Part shown: in pieces, positions 36,678 through 44,824 of the stretch
Position numbering within the stretch: the stretch's first letter is position 1
Layout: the number at the start of each line of letters is the position of its first letter
NCBI RefSeq assembly: GCF_002982075.1
Contig: NZ_PUEJ01000009.1
Location: 62,001-126,000, forward strand
DNA length: 64,000 nt
Direction: 5' to 3'
DNA from: Labrys okinawensis
Lineage (GTDB): Bacteria > Pseudomonadota > Alphaproteobacteria > Rhizobiales > Labraceae
Translations under genes and position numbers: made by a program
The notes under the pieces: model-generated
Told to the model about the DNA's origin: nothing
What the model saw: only the letters and a program-made list of their open reading frames with translations
Database searches by the model: none

Positions 36678-38918
36678 ATGGCGCAGGGCCAACGGCGCAT
36701 GGTTGAGCGGGTAGAACCCCGTTTCGAGCCCGAAAAGGGCGAGGAATCCGATCAGGGCGATGGTTTCCGCCTGACCCGGGAAGACCGCCCCGCGCCCGTA
36801 CCGCTGGAGTTGCGCGAGCGCTCGCCGTCCCGCGCCAAGAGCGCGCGCTCGAGCAAGGGCTGGAGCCTGTTCGGCGGATCCTCCTCGCGTGGCGGCGGTT
36901 CCAGCCGCCGTGGCGGAGGTGGAGGCGGTGGCAGTTCGGGGGGCGGGCGCAAGCCCAAGCGCCGGCGCTCCATGCTCTATCGCCTGACCTACTGGTCCTT
37001 CCTGCTGTGCATGTGGGGCCTGCTCGGCGTCGGTGGCGTGGTGGCCTGGTATGCCGCCAACCTGCCGCCGATCCAGAATCTGGAAGTGCCGCCGCGCCCG
37101 CCCAATGTGAAGATCGTTTCGGCCGACGGCACCGTCATCGCCAATCAGGGCGAAATGGGCGGAGCCGCTATCTCGATCAAGGACCTGCCGAAATATGTGC
37201 CGCAGGCCTTCGTGGCCATCGAGGACCGGCGCTTCTACTCGCATTACGGCGTCGATCCGCAGGGCCTTGCCCGCGCCGGCTATGTCTATCTCACCACGCA
37301 CCGCCTGACCCAGGGCGGCTCGACGCTGACGCAGCAGCTCGCCAAGAACGTCTTCCTGACCCCCGAGCGCAGCCTGCGCCGCAAGATCCAGGAAGCCATC
37401 CTGGCCGTCTATCTCGAGCGCAAATTCTCCAAGAACCAGATCCTGGAGATGTATATCAACCGAGTCTATTTCGGTGCGGGCGCCTATGGCATCGAGGCGG
37501 CGGCGCAGCGTTATTTCCGCAAGCCTGCCAAGGAACTCACCATTGCCGAGGCCGCGACCCTGGCCGGCCTGGTCAAGGCGCCGTCTTCGCTCGACCCGAC
37601 CAAGAATCCCAAGGGCGCCCGTGACCGTGCCCAGCTCGTGCTCGATGCCATGGTCGATACCGGCGCGATCACCGCGCAGGACGAGAAGACGGCTCTGGCC
37701 ACGCCTGTCAAGGTTTCCAAATTCGCCGCCCGCTCGTCCGGCAACTATCCGGCCGACTGGATCTCCAACCAGCTCAGCGACCTCACCGGGCCGCTCGACA
37801 CCGATGTGGTGGTGGAGACCACCATCGATGCCAAGCTGCAGAATCTCGCCGAACAGTCCCTGCGCCAGGGTCTCGACAAGTCCGGCGGCAAGCTGCGCGT
37901 GAGCCAGGGCGCCCTGGTGGCGATGGATCCCGATGGCGCGGTCCGGGCCATGGTGGGCGGGCGCTCCTATGCCGAGAGCCAGTTCAACCGGGCGATCTCG
38001 GCCTATCGGCAGCCCGGCTCCACCTTCAAGCCGTTCGTCTATCTCGCCGCGCTGATAAACGGGGCCACCCCCGATACCATTCGTGACGACGCCCCGATCA
38101 CCCTGGCGGGCTGGAGCCCGAAGGACTTCTCGCGCGAATATCGCGGCCCGGTGTCGCTGACCACGGCGCTCGCTTTGTCGCTCAACACGGTGGCGGTGCG
38201 CCTGTGCGCCGAAGTGGGCCCGAAGGCGGTGGTGGCGGTGGCCCACAGCCTCGGCATCAATTCCAATCTCGACCCTAATCCCTCCATCGCGCTCGGCACC
38301 TCGGAAGTCACGCCGCTGGAGATCACCTCGGCCTATGCCACCTTCGCCAATGGCGGGCGCATGGTGATCCCCTATGTGGTCAAGAGCATCAAGACCGAGA
38401 AGGGCAAGGTGCTGTTCCAGCGCCAGGCTCCCGGCAATCAGCGCGTCATCGAGGACGACAAGGTCGGCATGATGAACGCCATGATGAGCCAGACGCTGAC
38501 GGTCGGCACGGCCCGTAAATATGGCCTGCCGGGCTGGCAATCGGCCGGCAAGAGCGGCACCAGCCAGAATTATCGCGATGCCTGGTTCATCGGCTATACC
38601 AGCCACATGGTGACCGCCGTCTGGCTCGGCAATGACGACGGTACCTCCACGTCCAAGATGACCGGCGGCAGCCTGCCGGCCCAGATCTGGAACGAGTTCA
38701 TGCGTGGTGCCCATAAGGGCCTGCCGCCGGCGCCGCTGCCCGGCCGGCCCTGGGTGCGCGAGGCGCCGCCGCCCGAGGACGTCATCGCGGCGCAGCCGCA
38801 ATTCGACGGCGCGCCGGAAGACCAGCCCGTGGCTGTCGAGCCGGTGATGACCGCCAACGCGCCGCGCAACACCGGGCGGCCGATCGCGGACTGGCTGAAC
38901 CGGGTGCTGGGGCGGTAA
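36678..38918 (+). CDS. Penicillin-binding protein 1A (class A, bifunctional)
   Basis: A 746-residue peptidoglycan synthase. A long basic, Gly/Ser-rich cytoplasmic tail (1-98) precedes a single TM (about 100-124). The glycosyltransferase domain (about 160-335) has Glu182 in IEDRRFYSHYG, GGSTLTQQLAKN and RKIQEAILAVYLE. The transpeptidase domain has S448-TFK451, SLN at 501-503 and KSGT at 625-628, so all catalytic motifs are intact. It polymerises glycan strands and crosslinks stems at the periplasmic face. The unusually Gly/Arg-rich N-terminus may bind nucleic acid or membrane lipids. Confidence 0.95.
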   Translation: MAQGQRRMVERVEPRFEPEKGEESDQGDGFRLTREDRPAPVPLELRERSPSRAKSARSSKGWSLFGGSSSRGGGSSRRGGGGGGGSSGGGRKPKRRRSMLYRLTYWSFLLCMWGLLGVGGVVAWYAANLPPIQNLEVPPRPPNVKIVSADGTVIANQGEMGGAAISIKDLPKYVPQAFVAIEDRRFYSHYGVDPQGLARAGYVYLTTHRLTQGGSTLTQQLAKNVFLTPERSLRRKIQEAILAVYLERKFSKNQILEMYINRVYFGAGAYGIEAAAQRYFRKPAKELTIAEAATLAGLVKAPSSLDPTKNPKGARDRAQLVLDAMVDTGAITAQDEKTALATPVKVSKFAARSSGNYPADWISNQLSDLTGPLDTDVVVETTIDAKLQNLAEQSLRQGLDKSGGKLRVSQGALVAMDPDGAVRAMVGGRSYAESQFNRAISAYRQPGSTFKPFVYLAALINGATPDTIRDDAPITLAGWSPKDFSREYRGPVSLTTALALSLNTVAVRLCAEVGPKAVVAVAHSLGINSNLDPNPSIALGTSEVTPLEITSAYATFANGGRMVIPYVVKSIKTEKGKVLFQRQAPGNQRVIEDDKVGMMNAMMSQTLTVGTARKYGLPGWQSAGKSGTSQNYRDAWFIGYTSHMVTAVWLGNDDGTSTSKMTGGSLPAQIWNEFMRGAHKGLPPAPLPGRPWVREAPPPEDVIAAQPQFDGAPEDQPVAVEPVMTANAPRNTGRPIADWLNRVLGR

Positions 38919-38920
38919 GT

Positions 38921-39001
38921 TTTGGGGGGCGGGTCTTCGGACCCGCCTTCTTTGCCTTCAGGCGCTGTGTTTCAGGCGGGTCCGAAGACCCGCCCCCCAA
39001 A
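38921..39001. terminator. Bidirectional terminator-like double hairpin with UUCG loops
   Basis: Perfect 28-base inverted arms at 38921-38948 and 38974-39001. Each arm is itself a hairpin: GCGGGTC-TTCG-GACCCGC, a seven-pair stem closed by the extra-stable cUUCGg tetraloop, or its complement. It lies between convergent genes (penicillin-binding protein and yraN) and ends right at the yraN stop, so it probably terminates transcription from both sides. Confidence 0.8.
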
Positions 39002-39373
39002 TCACCCCAGATCCATCTCGAACCAGTTGGCCTGATGGCGCGGCCAGCGCCGTGGCGTCACGAAGACCGCATCGAAACGCTGGACCAGCAAGGCCTGGTC
39101 GGGATGGCGGGCCAGCCAGGCCCGGGCCGCCGTGGCGATGCGCCGCTGCTGGCCGGGCGTGATCGCTTCCAACGCCACGGCGACATCGGCGCGGGCCTTG
39201 ACTTCGACGAAGACCAGCGTGCCGCCGCGGCGGGCGATCAGGTCGATCTCGCCGCCCGGCACCTTGAAGCGGCGGGCGAGCAGGCGATAGCCCTTCAGGC
39301 GCAGCAGCCAGCCGGCCCGTGTCTCGGCGTTGAGGCCGGCGCGGAAGGCGGCCTGGCGTTCGAGCTTGCTCAA
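39002..39373 (-). CDS. YraN/UPF0102 family putative endonuclease-fold protein
   Basis: A 123-residue protein with the restriction-endonuclease-like core GGEIDLIARRGGTLVFVEVK (about 40-59): the E-x-D...E-x-K metal motif is intact. The start is a TTG codon at 39373 that overlaps the rsmI stop (TTGA); no suitable internal Met exists, and GCAGGG lies upstream. Function is unknown in most bacteria. The rsmI-yraN pairing is widely conserved. Confidence 0.87.
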   Translation of the reverse strand: MSKLERQAAFRAGLNAETRAGWLLRLKGYRLLARRFKVPGGEIDLIARRGGTLVFVEVKARADVAVALEAITPGQQRRIATAARAWLARHPDQALLVQRFDAVFVTPRRWPRHQANWFEMDLG

Positions 39374-40296
39374 GAGGCCCTGCTGCGGCGCTCCGAGGCC
39401 ATCTCGACGGCGCGGGCATAGACGTCGCGCTTGGGCAGGCCGAGGCGGGCCGAGACCGCGGCGGCGGCATCCTTGACCGAAAGCGTCTCGAGCGCGGCGG
39501 CCAGAGACGCCTCGATGTCGTCGGCGCTGGCCTTCTCCTCGACCGGCGGTCCCACCACCACCACGATCTCGCCCTTCGGCTCGTCGGCAATGGCGAAATC
39601 GGTCGCCAGCGATACCAGCGTGCCGCGATAGACCGTCTCATAGGCCTTGGTGAGTTCGCGAGCCACCGTGGCGGCCCGGTCGCCGAGCGCCGTCGCCATG
39701 GCGGCGAGGCTGTCGGCGAGGCGCGGGCCGCTTTCGTAGAAGATCAGCGTGGCGGGGATGGTCTTGAGCTCGGCGAGCCGGTTGGCGCGTGCGCCATCCT
39801 TGTTGGGCAGGAAGCCCTCGAAGAAGAAGCGGTCGGTCGGCAGGCCGGCGACGGCCAGGGCCGCCAGCGCGGCGGACGGGCCGGGCGCGGCGAAGACGGG
39901 AATGTCGGCCTCGATGGCCTCGCGTACCAGCTTGAAACCGGGATCGGAGACCATGGGCGTGCCGGCGTCCGAGACCAGGGCCACGCCCTGGCCGCTGGTC
40001 AGCCGCTCCAGGATCTGGGGCCGCACGCGGGGCGCGTTGTGGTCGTTATAGGCCAGGAGCTGGGCGCTGATGCCATAATGGTTGGTGAGGCGGCTGGTGA
40101 CGCGCGTATCTTCGCAGACGATGAGATCGGCGGCGGCCAGCGTGGTCAGCGCCCGCAGCGTAATGTCCTGGAGATTGCCGATGGGCGTCGCCACCACATG
40201 GAGACCCGGCTGCAAGGAGGGGGCGGTCAGCCGCTGGCCATGCAGCAGGTAGCTGTGTTCGACGCCGACGATGGAGGGAGAGAAATCTGGACGCAT
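39370..40296 (-). CDS. rsmI: 16S rRNA (cytidine(1402)-2'-O)-methyltransferase
   Basis: A 308-residue SAM-dependent methyltransferase of the tetrapyrrole methylase fold that 2'-O-methylates C1402 of 16S rRNA at the ribosomal P site. Typical motifs: GLHVVATPIGNLQDITLRAL (about 31-50), VCEDTR, LVSDAGTPMVSDPGF and FFFEGFLP. The C-terminal RsmI HTH-like part is present. ATG 40296 is the first start that keeps the family length. It is coupled to yraN. Confidence 0.95.
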   Translation of the reverse strand: MRPDFSPSIVGVEHSYLLHGQRLTAPSLQPGLHVVATPIGNLQDITLRALTTLAAADLIVCEDTRVTSRLTNHYGISAQLLAYNDHNAPRVRPQILERLTSGQGVALVSDAGTPMVSDPGFKLVREAIEADIPVFAAPGPSAALAALAVAGLPTDRFFFEGFLPNKDGARANRLAELKTIPATLIFYESGPRLADSLAAMATALGDRAATVARELTKAYETVYRGTLVSLATDFAIADEPKGEIVVVVGPPVEEKASADDIEASLAAALETLSVKDAAAAVSARLGLPKRDVYARAVEMASERRSRAS

Positions 40297-40411
40297 GGGG
40301 TCCTGCCTTTGCCGGCCGCGAGTCGCAATCCGCAGCCTGTTCTCCTGTGTAGCCCCCTCAGATCCAAAGGCAAGTTGATCTTCCGGCCCGCGTGATGAAG
40401 ATAGAGGCATC

Positions 40412-40512
40412 TTGGAGCAAAGCGCGTTTTGGTGAAGACGCCGCTTTGCTCCAACTTTTGGTTCGACGCGTCTTTGCGATTTGAAGTGCTTTCCGTCAAA
40501 TCGCAAAGACGC
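40412..40512. repeat. Two perfect hairpins between rsmI and pncA
   Basis: Stem 1 pairs TTGGAGCAAAGCG (40412-40424) with CGCTTTGCTCCAA (40442-40454). Stem 2 pairs GCGTCTTTGCGATTTGA (40468-40484) with TCAAATCGCAAAGACGC (40496-40512). They lie in the 232-base gap between divergent rsmI and pncA, 17-117 bases before the pncA start, so they would be part of its leader or promoter region. Nothing else is visible in the gap. Confidence 0.75.
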
Positions 40513-40528
40513 TGTGGGGGAGGATTTC

Positions 40529-41146
40529 ATGAAGCCCGGTCCGAACGACGTCCTCCTAGTGATCGACGTACAGAACGATTTCTGTCCGGGCGGGGCATTG
40601 GCCGTGCCCGACGGCGATTCGGTGGTACCCGACATCAATCGGCTGGCGGGGGATTTCGCCCATTGCGTGCTGACGCAGGACTGGCACCCGCCCGGCCATT
40701 CCTCCTTCGCTTCCAGCCATCCGGGCAAGGCGCCTTTTTCGACCGTGCGCATGCCCTATGGCGAGCAGACCCTGTGGCCCGACCATTGCCTCCAGGGCAG
40801 CCGGGGCGCCGAGTTCCATCCCGGCCTGGCCTTGCCAGGGGCGCAGATGATCATCCGGAAGGGCTACAATCCCGCCATCGACAGCTATTCGGCCTTCTTC
40901 GAGAACGACCGCAAGACCCCGACCGGCCTCTCGGGCTATCTGAGGGAGCGCGGCCTCAAGCGGTTGTTCTGCGTCGGCCTCGCCACCGATTTCTGCGTGC
41001 GTTATTCCGCCGAGGACGCCAGGCGCCTGGGCTTCGAGACCATCGTCGTGCTCGATGCCTGCCGGGGCATCGACCTCGACGGCTCCGTCGCGGCGGCAAT
41101 TGCCGCCATGCGGGAGGCGGGCGCGGAACTGGTGGAGCGGGTTTGA
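40529..41146 (+). CDS. pncA: Bifunctional nicotinamidase/pyrazinamidase
   Basis: A 205-residue amidase that converts nicotinamide to nicotinate for NAD salvage. The catalytic triad is visible: Asp13 in VIDVQNDFCPGG, Lys111 in IIRKGYNP and Cys156 in LATDFCV. The metal site Asp51/His53/His57 lies in QDWHPPGHSSF. The start at 40529 follows GGGGGAGG. Length matches E. coli PncA. Confidence 0.96.
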   Translation: MKPGPNDVLLVIDVQNDFCPGGALAVPDGDSVVPDINRLAGDFAHCVLTQDWHPPGHSSFASSHPGKAPFSTVRMPYGEQTLWPDHCLQGSRGAEFHPGLALPGAQMIIRKGYNPAIDSYSAFFENDRKTPTGLSGYLRERGLKRLFCVGLATDFCVRYSAEDARRLGFETIVVLDACRGIDLDGSVAAAIAAMREAGAELVERV

Positions 41147-41222
41147 ACAAGGGCCTGGCGCGCCCTTTTCCGCGGGCGCTCCAATGAAAGCCTCCATGGT
41201 GCCCCTTGCCACCACTCTTCGT

Positions 41223-41256
41223 TTGTGATCACAATTCCAGCAGTCACCACTGGAAT
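41223..41256. promoter_or_regulatory. Palindrome and hairpin before the acetylpolyamine deacetylase gene
   Basis: TTGTGATCACAA (41223-41234) is a perfect 12-base palindrome, followed directly by ATTCCAG/CTGGAAT (41234-41240 with 41250-41256), a seven-pair hairpin. They end eight bases before the chosen ATG at 41264. The first resembles a regulator-binding site; the second could form in the leader RNA and occlude the start region. No candidate regulator is encoded next to it. Confidence 0.55.
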
Positions 41257-41263
41257 CCGTCTG

Positions 41264-42295
41264 ATGAAATCCGTCTATTCCGAGCGCCACAAAGGCCATG
41301 CCGGCAATGTCGAACTGGTGGCGGGCGCCATCGTGCCGGCCTTCGAGATGCCTTCGCGCGCCGAGTTCATCCGCGCCCGTATCGACGGGGTCGGGCTCGG
41401 TCCTGTGTTGTCGCCGCAGGCCCATACGCTCGATGCCGCCCTGCGCGTGCACAAGCCTGATTTCATCGATTTCCTCGGGCGGGCCTATCCGATGTGGAAG
41501 GCGGCGGGGCGGGAGGGCACGGCGATGCCCTTCACCTGGCCGACGCGCGGCCTGAGGGGCGACAGGCCACCGGAATCGATCGAAGCGCTGCTCGGCTATT
41601 ATTCCTTCGATGCCGGCGCAACTCTCGTGGAGGGCAGCTGGGACGCGATCAAATCCTCCTACGAGGTGGCGCTGACGGCCGCCGGGCTGGTGAAGGGCGG
41701 CGAGAAGTCGGCCTTCGCGCTCTGCCGTCCGCCCGGCCATCATGCCGGCTCCGGCTTCATGGGCGGCTATTGCTTCATCAACAATGCGGCCGTGGCGGCG
41801 CAATGGTTCCTCGACAACGGCGCCCGCAAGGTCGCCATCCTCGACGTCGACTACCATCACGGCAACGGCACGCAGGAAATCTTCTACGAGCGCGACGACG
41901 TGCTGGTGCTCAATCTGCACGGCGACCCCGCCAACGAATATCCCTTCTTCCTCGGCTTTGCCGACGAAAAGGGGGCCGGCAAGGGCGAGGGCTTCAACGT
42001 CAATTATCCGATGCCGGCAGGCACGACCTTCGAGGTCTGGGGGGCGGCGCTGGACGATGCCTGCGCCAAGGCGGCGGCCTACAGACCCGACGTGCTGCTG
42101 GTCTCGCTCGGGGTCGACACCTTCGAGAAGGATCCGATCAGCGCCTTCAAGCTGAAGACCGAGCACTATCCGCTCATCGGCGCGCGCATCGCCAAGCTCG
42201 GCCTGCCGACGCTCTTCGTGATGGAAGGCGGCTATGCCGTGGCCGAGATCGCCGTGAATGCGGTCGGCGTCCTCACCGGCTTCGAGGACGCGTGA
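41264..42295 (+). CDS. Acetylpolyamine amidohydrolase (histone deacetylase family)
   Basis: A 343-residue zinc deacetylase of the class II HDAC-like group. Active-site tandem histidines His159-His160 are in RPPGHHAGSG, zinc ligands Asp196 and His198 in LDVDYHHGNG and Asp285 in LGVDTFEKDP, and the transition-state Tyr324 in EGGYAV. These positions closely match the known polyamine deacetylase ApaH, including its N-terminal VYSERH. It would remove acetyl groups from acetylputrescine or acetylspermidine. A GTG at 41225 could add 13 residues but would place coding sequence over the palindrome. The stop overlaps the next gene by one base. Confidence 0.9.
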   Translation: MKSVYSERHKGHAGNVELVAGAIVPAFEMPSRAEFIRARIDGVGLGPVLSPQAHTLDAALRVHKPDFIDFLGRAYPMWKAAGREGTAMPFTWPTRGLRGDRPPESIEALLGYYSFDAGATLVEGSWDAIKSSYEVALTAAGLVKGGEKSAFALCRPPGHHAGSGFMGGYCFINNAAVAAQWFLDNGARKVAILDVDYHHGNGTQEIFYERDDVLVLNLHGDPANEYPFFLGFADEKGAGKGEGFNVNYPMPAGTTFEVWGAALDDACAKAAAYRPDVLLVSLGVDTFEKDPISAFKLKTEHYPLIGARIAKLGLPTLFVMEGGYAVAEIAVNAVGVLTGFEDA

Positions 42296-43173
42296 TGGCC
42301 AAAACGACATTCGGCGTGGTGCAGTTCGCCTGCACCGACAACGTAGACCACAACCTGGCCACGGCGACGCGCCTGGTGCGCGAGGCTGCCGGGGCCGGCG
42401 CCCAGGTCGTGCTGGTGCAGGAACTGTTCGAGGACCTCTATTTCTGCCAGGAGGAGAAGGCCGAGCATTTCGCCAAGGCGCGCACGCTGGACCAGGAGCA
42501 TCCCACCCTCAAGGCCATGCGCGCCCTGGCTGCCGAGCTTGGCGTGGTTCTGCCCGTCAGCCTGTTCGAGCGTGCCAACCAAGCCTATTACAACAGCCTC
42601 GTCATGGTCGACGCCGATGGCGGCGTCCTCGGCCTCTACCGCAAATCCCATATTCCGGACGGGCCCGGCTATGAGGAGAAGTTCTATTTCCGGCCCGGCG
42701 ATACCGGTTTCAGGGTCTGGCCGACCCGCTTCGGCACCATCGGGGTCGGCATCTGCTGGGACCAGTGGTTTCCCGAAGCGGCCCGGTCCATGGCCCTGAT
42801 GGGCGCGGATGCGCTGCTCTATCCCACCGCGATCGGCTCGGAGCCCGCCACCGGCTTCGACTCGATGGAGCATTGGCGCACGGTGATGCGCGGCCACGCC
42901 GGCGCCAACATCATGCCGGTGATGGCGGCCAACCGCATCGGCGTCGAGCGCTTCGGCGAGAGCGAGCTGACGTTCTACGGCTCCTCCTTCATTGCCGGCC
43001 AGCACGGAGAACTGGTGGCGGAGGCGGGGCGATCGGGCGAGGCGGTGCTGACGGCAAGCTTCGATCTCGAGGCGATTCGCGCCGAGCGCGCCGCCTGGGG
43101 ATTGTTCCGCGATCGCCGGCCCGAGCTTTACGGCCGTCTGTCCACGGGAGACGGCAGTCTTCCCCTGCGATGA
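42295..43173 (+). CDS. aguB: N-carbamoylputrescine amidase-like carbon-nitrogen hydrolase
   Basis: A 292-residue nitrilase-superfamily enzyme with the full triad: Glu43 in VQELFEDLYF, Lys117 in YRKSHIPDGPGYEEKFYF and Cys154 in VGICWDQWFPE. The FEDLYFCQ and DGPGYEEKFYF segments match the AguB subgroup, which hydrolyses N-carbamoylputrescine to putrescine, CO2 and ammonia. No agmatine deiminase (AguA) is in the window, so its carbamoyl substrate must arise elsewhere or differ. Coupled to the deacetylase gene (TGATG). Confidence 0.9.
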   Translation: MAKTTFGVVQFACTDNVDHNLATATRLVREAAGAGAQVVLVQELFEDLYFCQEEKAEHFAKARTLDQEHPTLKAMRALAAELGVVLPVSLFERANQAYYNSLVMVDADGGVLGLYRKSHIPDGPGYEEKFYFRPGDTGFRVWPTRFGTIGVGICWDQWFPEAARSMALMGADALLYPTAIGSEPATGFDSMEHWRTVMRGHAGANIMPVMAANRIGVERFGESELTFYGSSFIAGQHGELVAEAGRSGEAVLTASFDLEAIRAERAAWGLFRDRRPELYGRLSTGDGSLPLR

Positions 43174-43261
43174 CCGTTGCGTGTGGCGATAAAACTTGAA
43201 CGTGAAGCGGATCGGCGCAATCATGACAGTGTGACGACAGACCGTTTACACAGGAGGCGTC

Positions 43262-43648
43262 ATGACGGAGGCCGATCCGCCGGGATCGCTGTTTTCGCGA
43301 GGCGAAAGCGCGAATGTCGCGCAACTTCCCGCTTCGCGCCGCCCCGATCCACCAGCCATCGCCTTCGACCGGCATGAACTGCGCCAGATCATGAATCTCT
43401 ATGGCCGCATGGTCTCCCATGGCGAATGGCGCGACTATGCCATCGATTTCTTGCGCGACAAGGCTGTGTTCTCCATCTTCCGGCGCGCGTCCGAGATGCC
43501 GCTCTACCGCATCGTCAAGGATCCTTCGCTGGCCCAGCGCCAGGGGGCCTATAGCGTGCTGGCGCCGACCGGCATGATCCTCAAGCGCGGCCATGATCTT
43601 GCCCGCGTGCTGCAGGCCATCGACAAGCCGGTACGCCTGGTGGTGTGA
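43262..43648 (+). CDS. DUF2794 family protein
   Basis: A 128-residue protein of DUF2794, found in Alphaproteobacteria. After a variable 30-residue N-terminus the conserved core reads FDRHELRQIMNLYGRMVSHG, WRDYAIDFL and LYRIVKDPSLA. AGGAGG precedes the ATG by four bases. Function is unknown. Confidence 0.88.
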   Translation: MTEADPPGSLFSRGESANVAQLPASRRPDPPAIAFDRHELRQIMNLYGRMVSHGEWRDYAIDFLRDKAVFSIFRRASEMPLYRIVKDPSLAQRQGAYSVLAPTGMILKRGHDLARVLQAIDKPVRLVV

Positions 43649-43655
43649 CGAGGCT

Positions 43656-43706
43656 GTCATCCCGCACGCGCTGCAGCACTGCGTGCCGCAGCGCGTGCGG
43701 GATGAC
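43656..43706. terminator. Perfect palindrome between convergent genes
   Basis: GTCATCCCGCACGCGCTGC (43656-43674) pairs exactly with its complement at 43688-43706. It lies between the DUF2794 gene and the convergent agmatinase-like gene and is the same TGTCATCCCG type seen at 5729. A strong GC-rich stem without a U-run; termination is likely but unproven. Confidence 0.7.
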
Positions 43707-43722
43707 CGCGAACCGGCCCTGC

Positions 43723-44658
43723 CTACCCTCCCGCCATCACGCAGAGCAGTTCGAACATCAGCGTCGCGCCGGTCAGGGCGGTGAGGCCCGAGGGGTCGAG
43801 CGGCGGGGAGACTTCCACCAGGTCCGCGCCGATCAGATGCGCGCCGCCCATCAGGCGGATCATCGCCTGGGCTTCGCGCGAGGACATCCCGCCGATCTCC
43901 GGCGTGCCCGTGCCGGGCGCGAAAGAGGGATCGAGCGCATCGATGTCGAAGGAGAGATAGGTGGGCTTGTCGCCGATGATGGCGCGGGCTTCGGCCATGA
44001 CGTCGGCCACGCCGCGGGCCATGAACTCCTCGATGAAGACGATGCGGACGCCGGCGGTGCGGGCGAAGTCGTAATTGGCCGCATCGGAGATGGCGCCGCG
44101 GATGCCGATCTGGATCATGCGCCTGGGATCGACCAGCCCTTCCTCGATGGCGCGGCGGAAGGGCGTGCCGTGGTTGTAGCGGCTGCCGAAGAAGCTGTCA
44201 TAAGTGTCGGAATGAGCATCGAACTGGACGAGGCCGACGGGCGCCTGCTTCGCCAGGGCGCGCAGGATGGGCAGGGTGGTGAGATGATCGCCGCCCGCCG
44301 TCAGCGGGCGGGCGCCGGCGGCCCGGATCTCGGCATAGAAGGCCTCGATGCTCTCCAGGCTCGCCATCAAATCGAGCGGATTGATGGGGGCGTCGCCGCA
44401 ATCGCCGGCCCGTATCCGGTCGAAGGGCGAGAGGCCGGTGACGTGATGCACGCGCCGCACCAGGCTCGACTGGTTGCGGATCTCCCGGGGGCCGTGCCGC
44501 GCGCCGGTGCGATTGGTGGCGCCGCCGTCGAAGGGAATGCCGACCAGGGCGATGTCGACCTCCTCCGGCCGCGCCATGGGCAGGCGCATGAAGGTCGAAG
44601 GGCCGGCGAAGCGCGGCACGAGCCCTGAATCGAGCGGCTGGAAGGGATGGTTGCTCAC
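43723..44658 (-). CDS. speB: Agmatinase-family ureohydrolase
   Basis: A 311-residue manganese ureohydrolase. Metal ligands are visible: His125 in GGDHLTT, Asp147, His149 and Asp151 in FDAHSDTYD, and Asp238 and Asp240 in SFDIDALDPSFAP. The pattern fits agmatinase (agmatine to putrescine plus urea) better than arginase, but guanidinobutyrase or other guanidine substrates are possible. The start is a GTG at 44658 with AGGAA upstream; longer frame upstream has no support. It stands beside polyamine genes and a DUF1989 gene. Confidence 0.88.
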   Translation of the reverse strand: MSNHPFQPLDSGLVPRFAGPSTFMRLPMARPEEVDIALVGIPFDGGATNRTGARHGPREIRNQSSLVRRVHHVTGLSPFDRIRAGDCGDAPINPLDLMASLESIEAFYAEIRAAGARPLTAGGDHLTTLPILRALAKQAPVGLVQFDAHSDTYDSFFGSRYNHGTPFRRAIEEGLVDPRRMIQIGIRGAISDAANYDFARTAGVRIVFIEEFMARGVADVMAEARAIIGDKPTYLSFDIDALDPSFAPGTGTPEIGGMSSREAQAMIRLMGGAHLIGADLVEVSPPLDPSGLTALTGATLMFELLCVMAGG

Positions 44659-44824
44659 TTTTGTGGTTCCTGTCCGGGGAGCCCGGGGCTCCAATCTGAA
44701 GGGTGTTCGAAGGGGATCCAGGAATTCCAAGCGAAATCCTTTCGGCCCTGGATCCCTTCCCGTCGCCAATGGCGGCGCCGGGGACGACAGAGCACTGGGC
44801 CTCTCAGGGAAAGCCTGGAGCCGA

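Noticed and set aside
35064..38801. A very long minus-strand open frame running from pyrD across the DUF952 and penicillin-binding protein genes.
   Set aside because: Only its pyrD end has family motifs; the rest is low-complexity Arg/Gly/Ala antisense of high-GC genes. The pyrD start at 36068 is set by family length and the ATGA overlap.
41225..41263. GTG start for the acetylpolyamine amidohydrolase.
   Set aside because: It would add 13 residues absent from the family and run through a palindrome; ATG 41264 gives the typical N-terminus and known active-site numbering.
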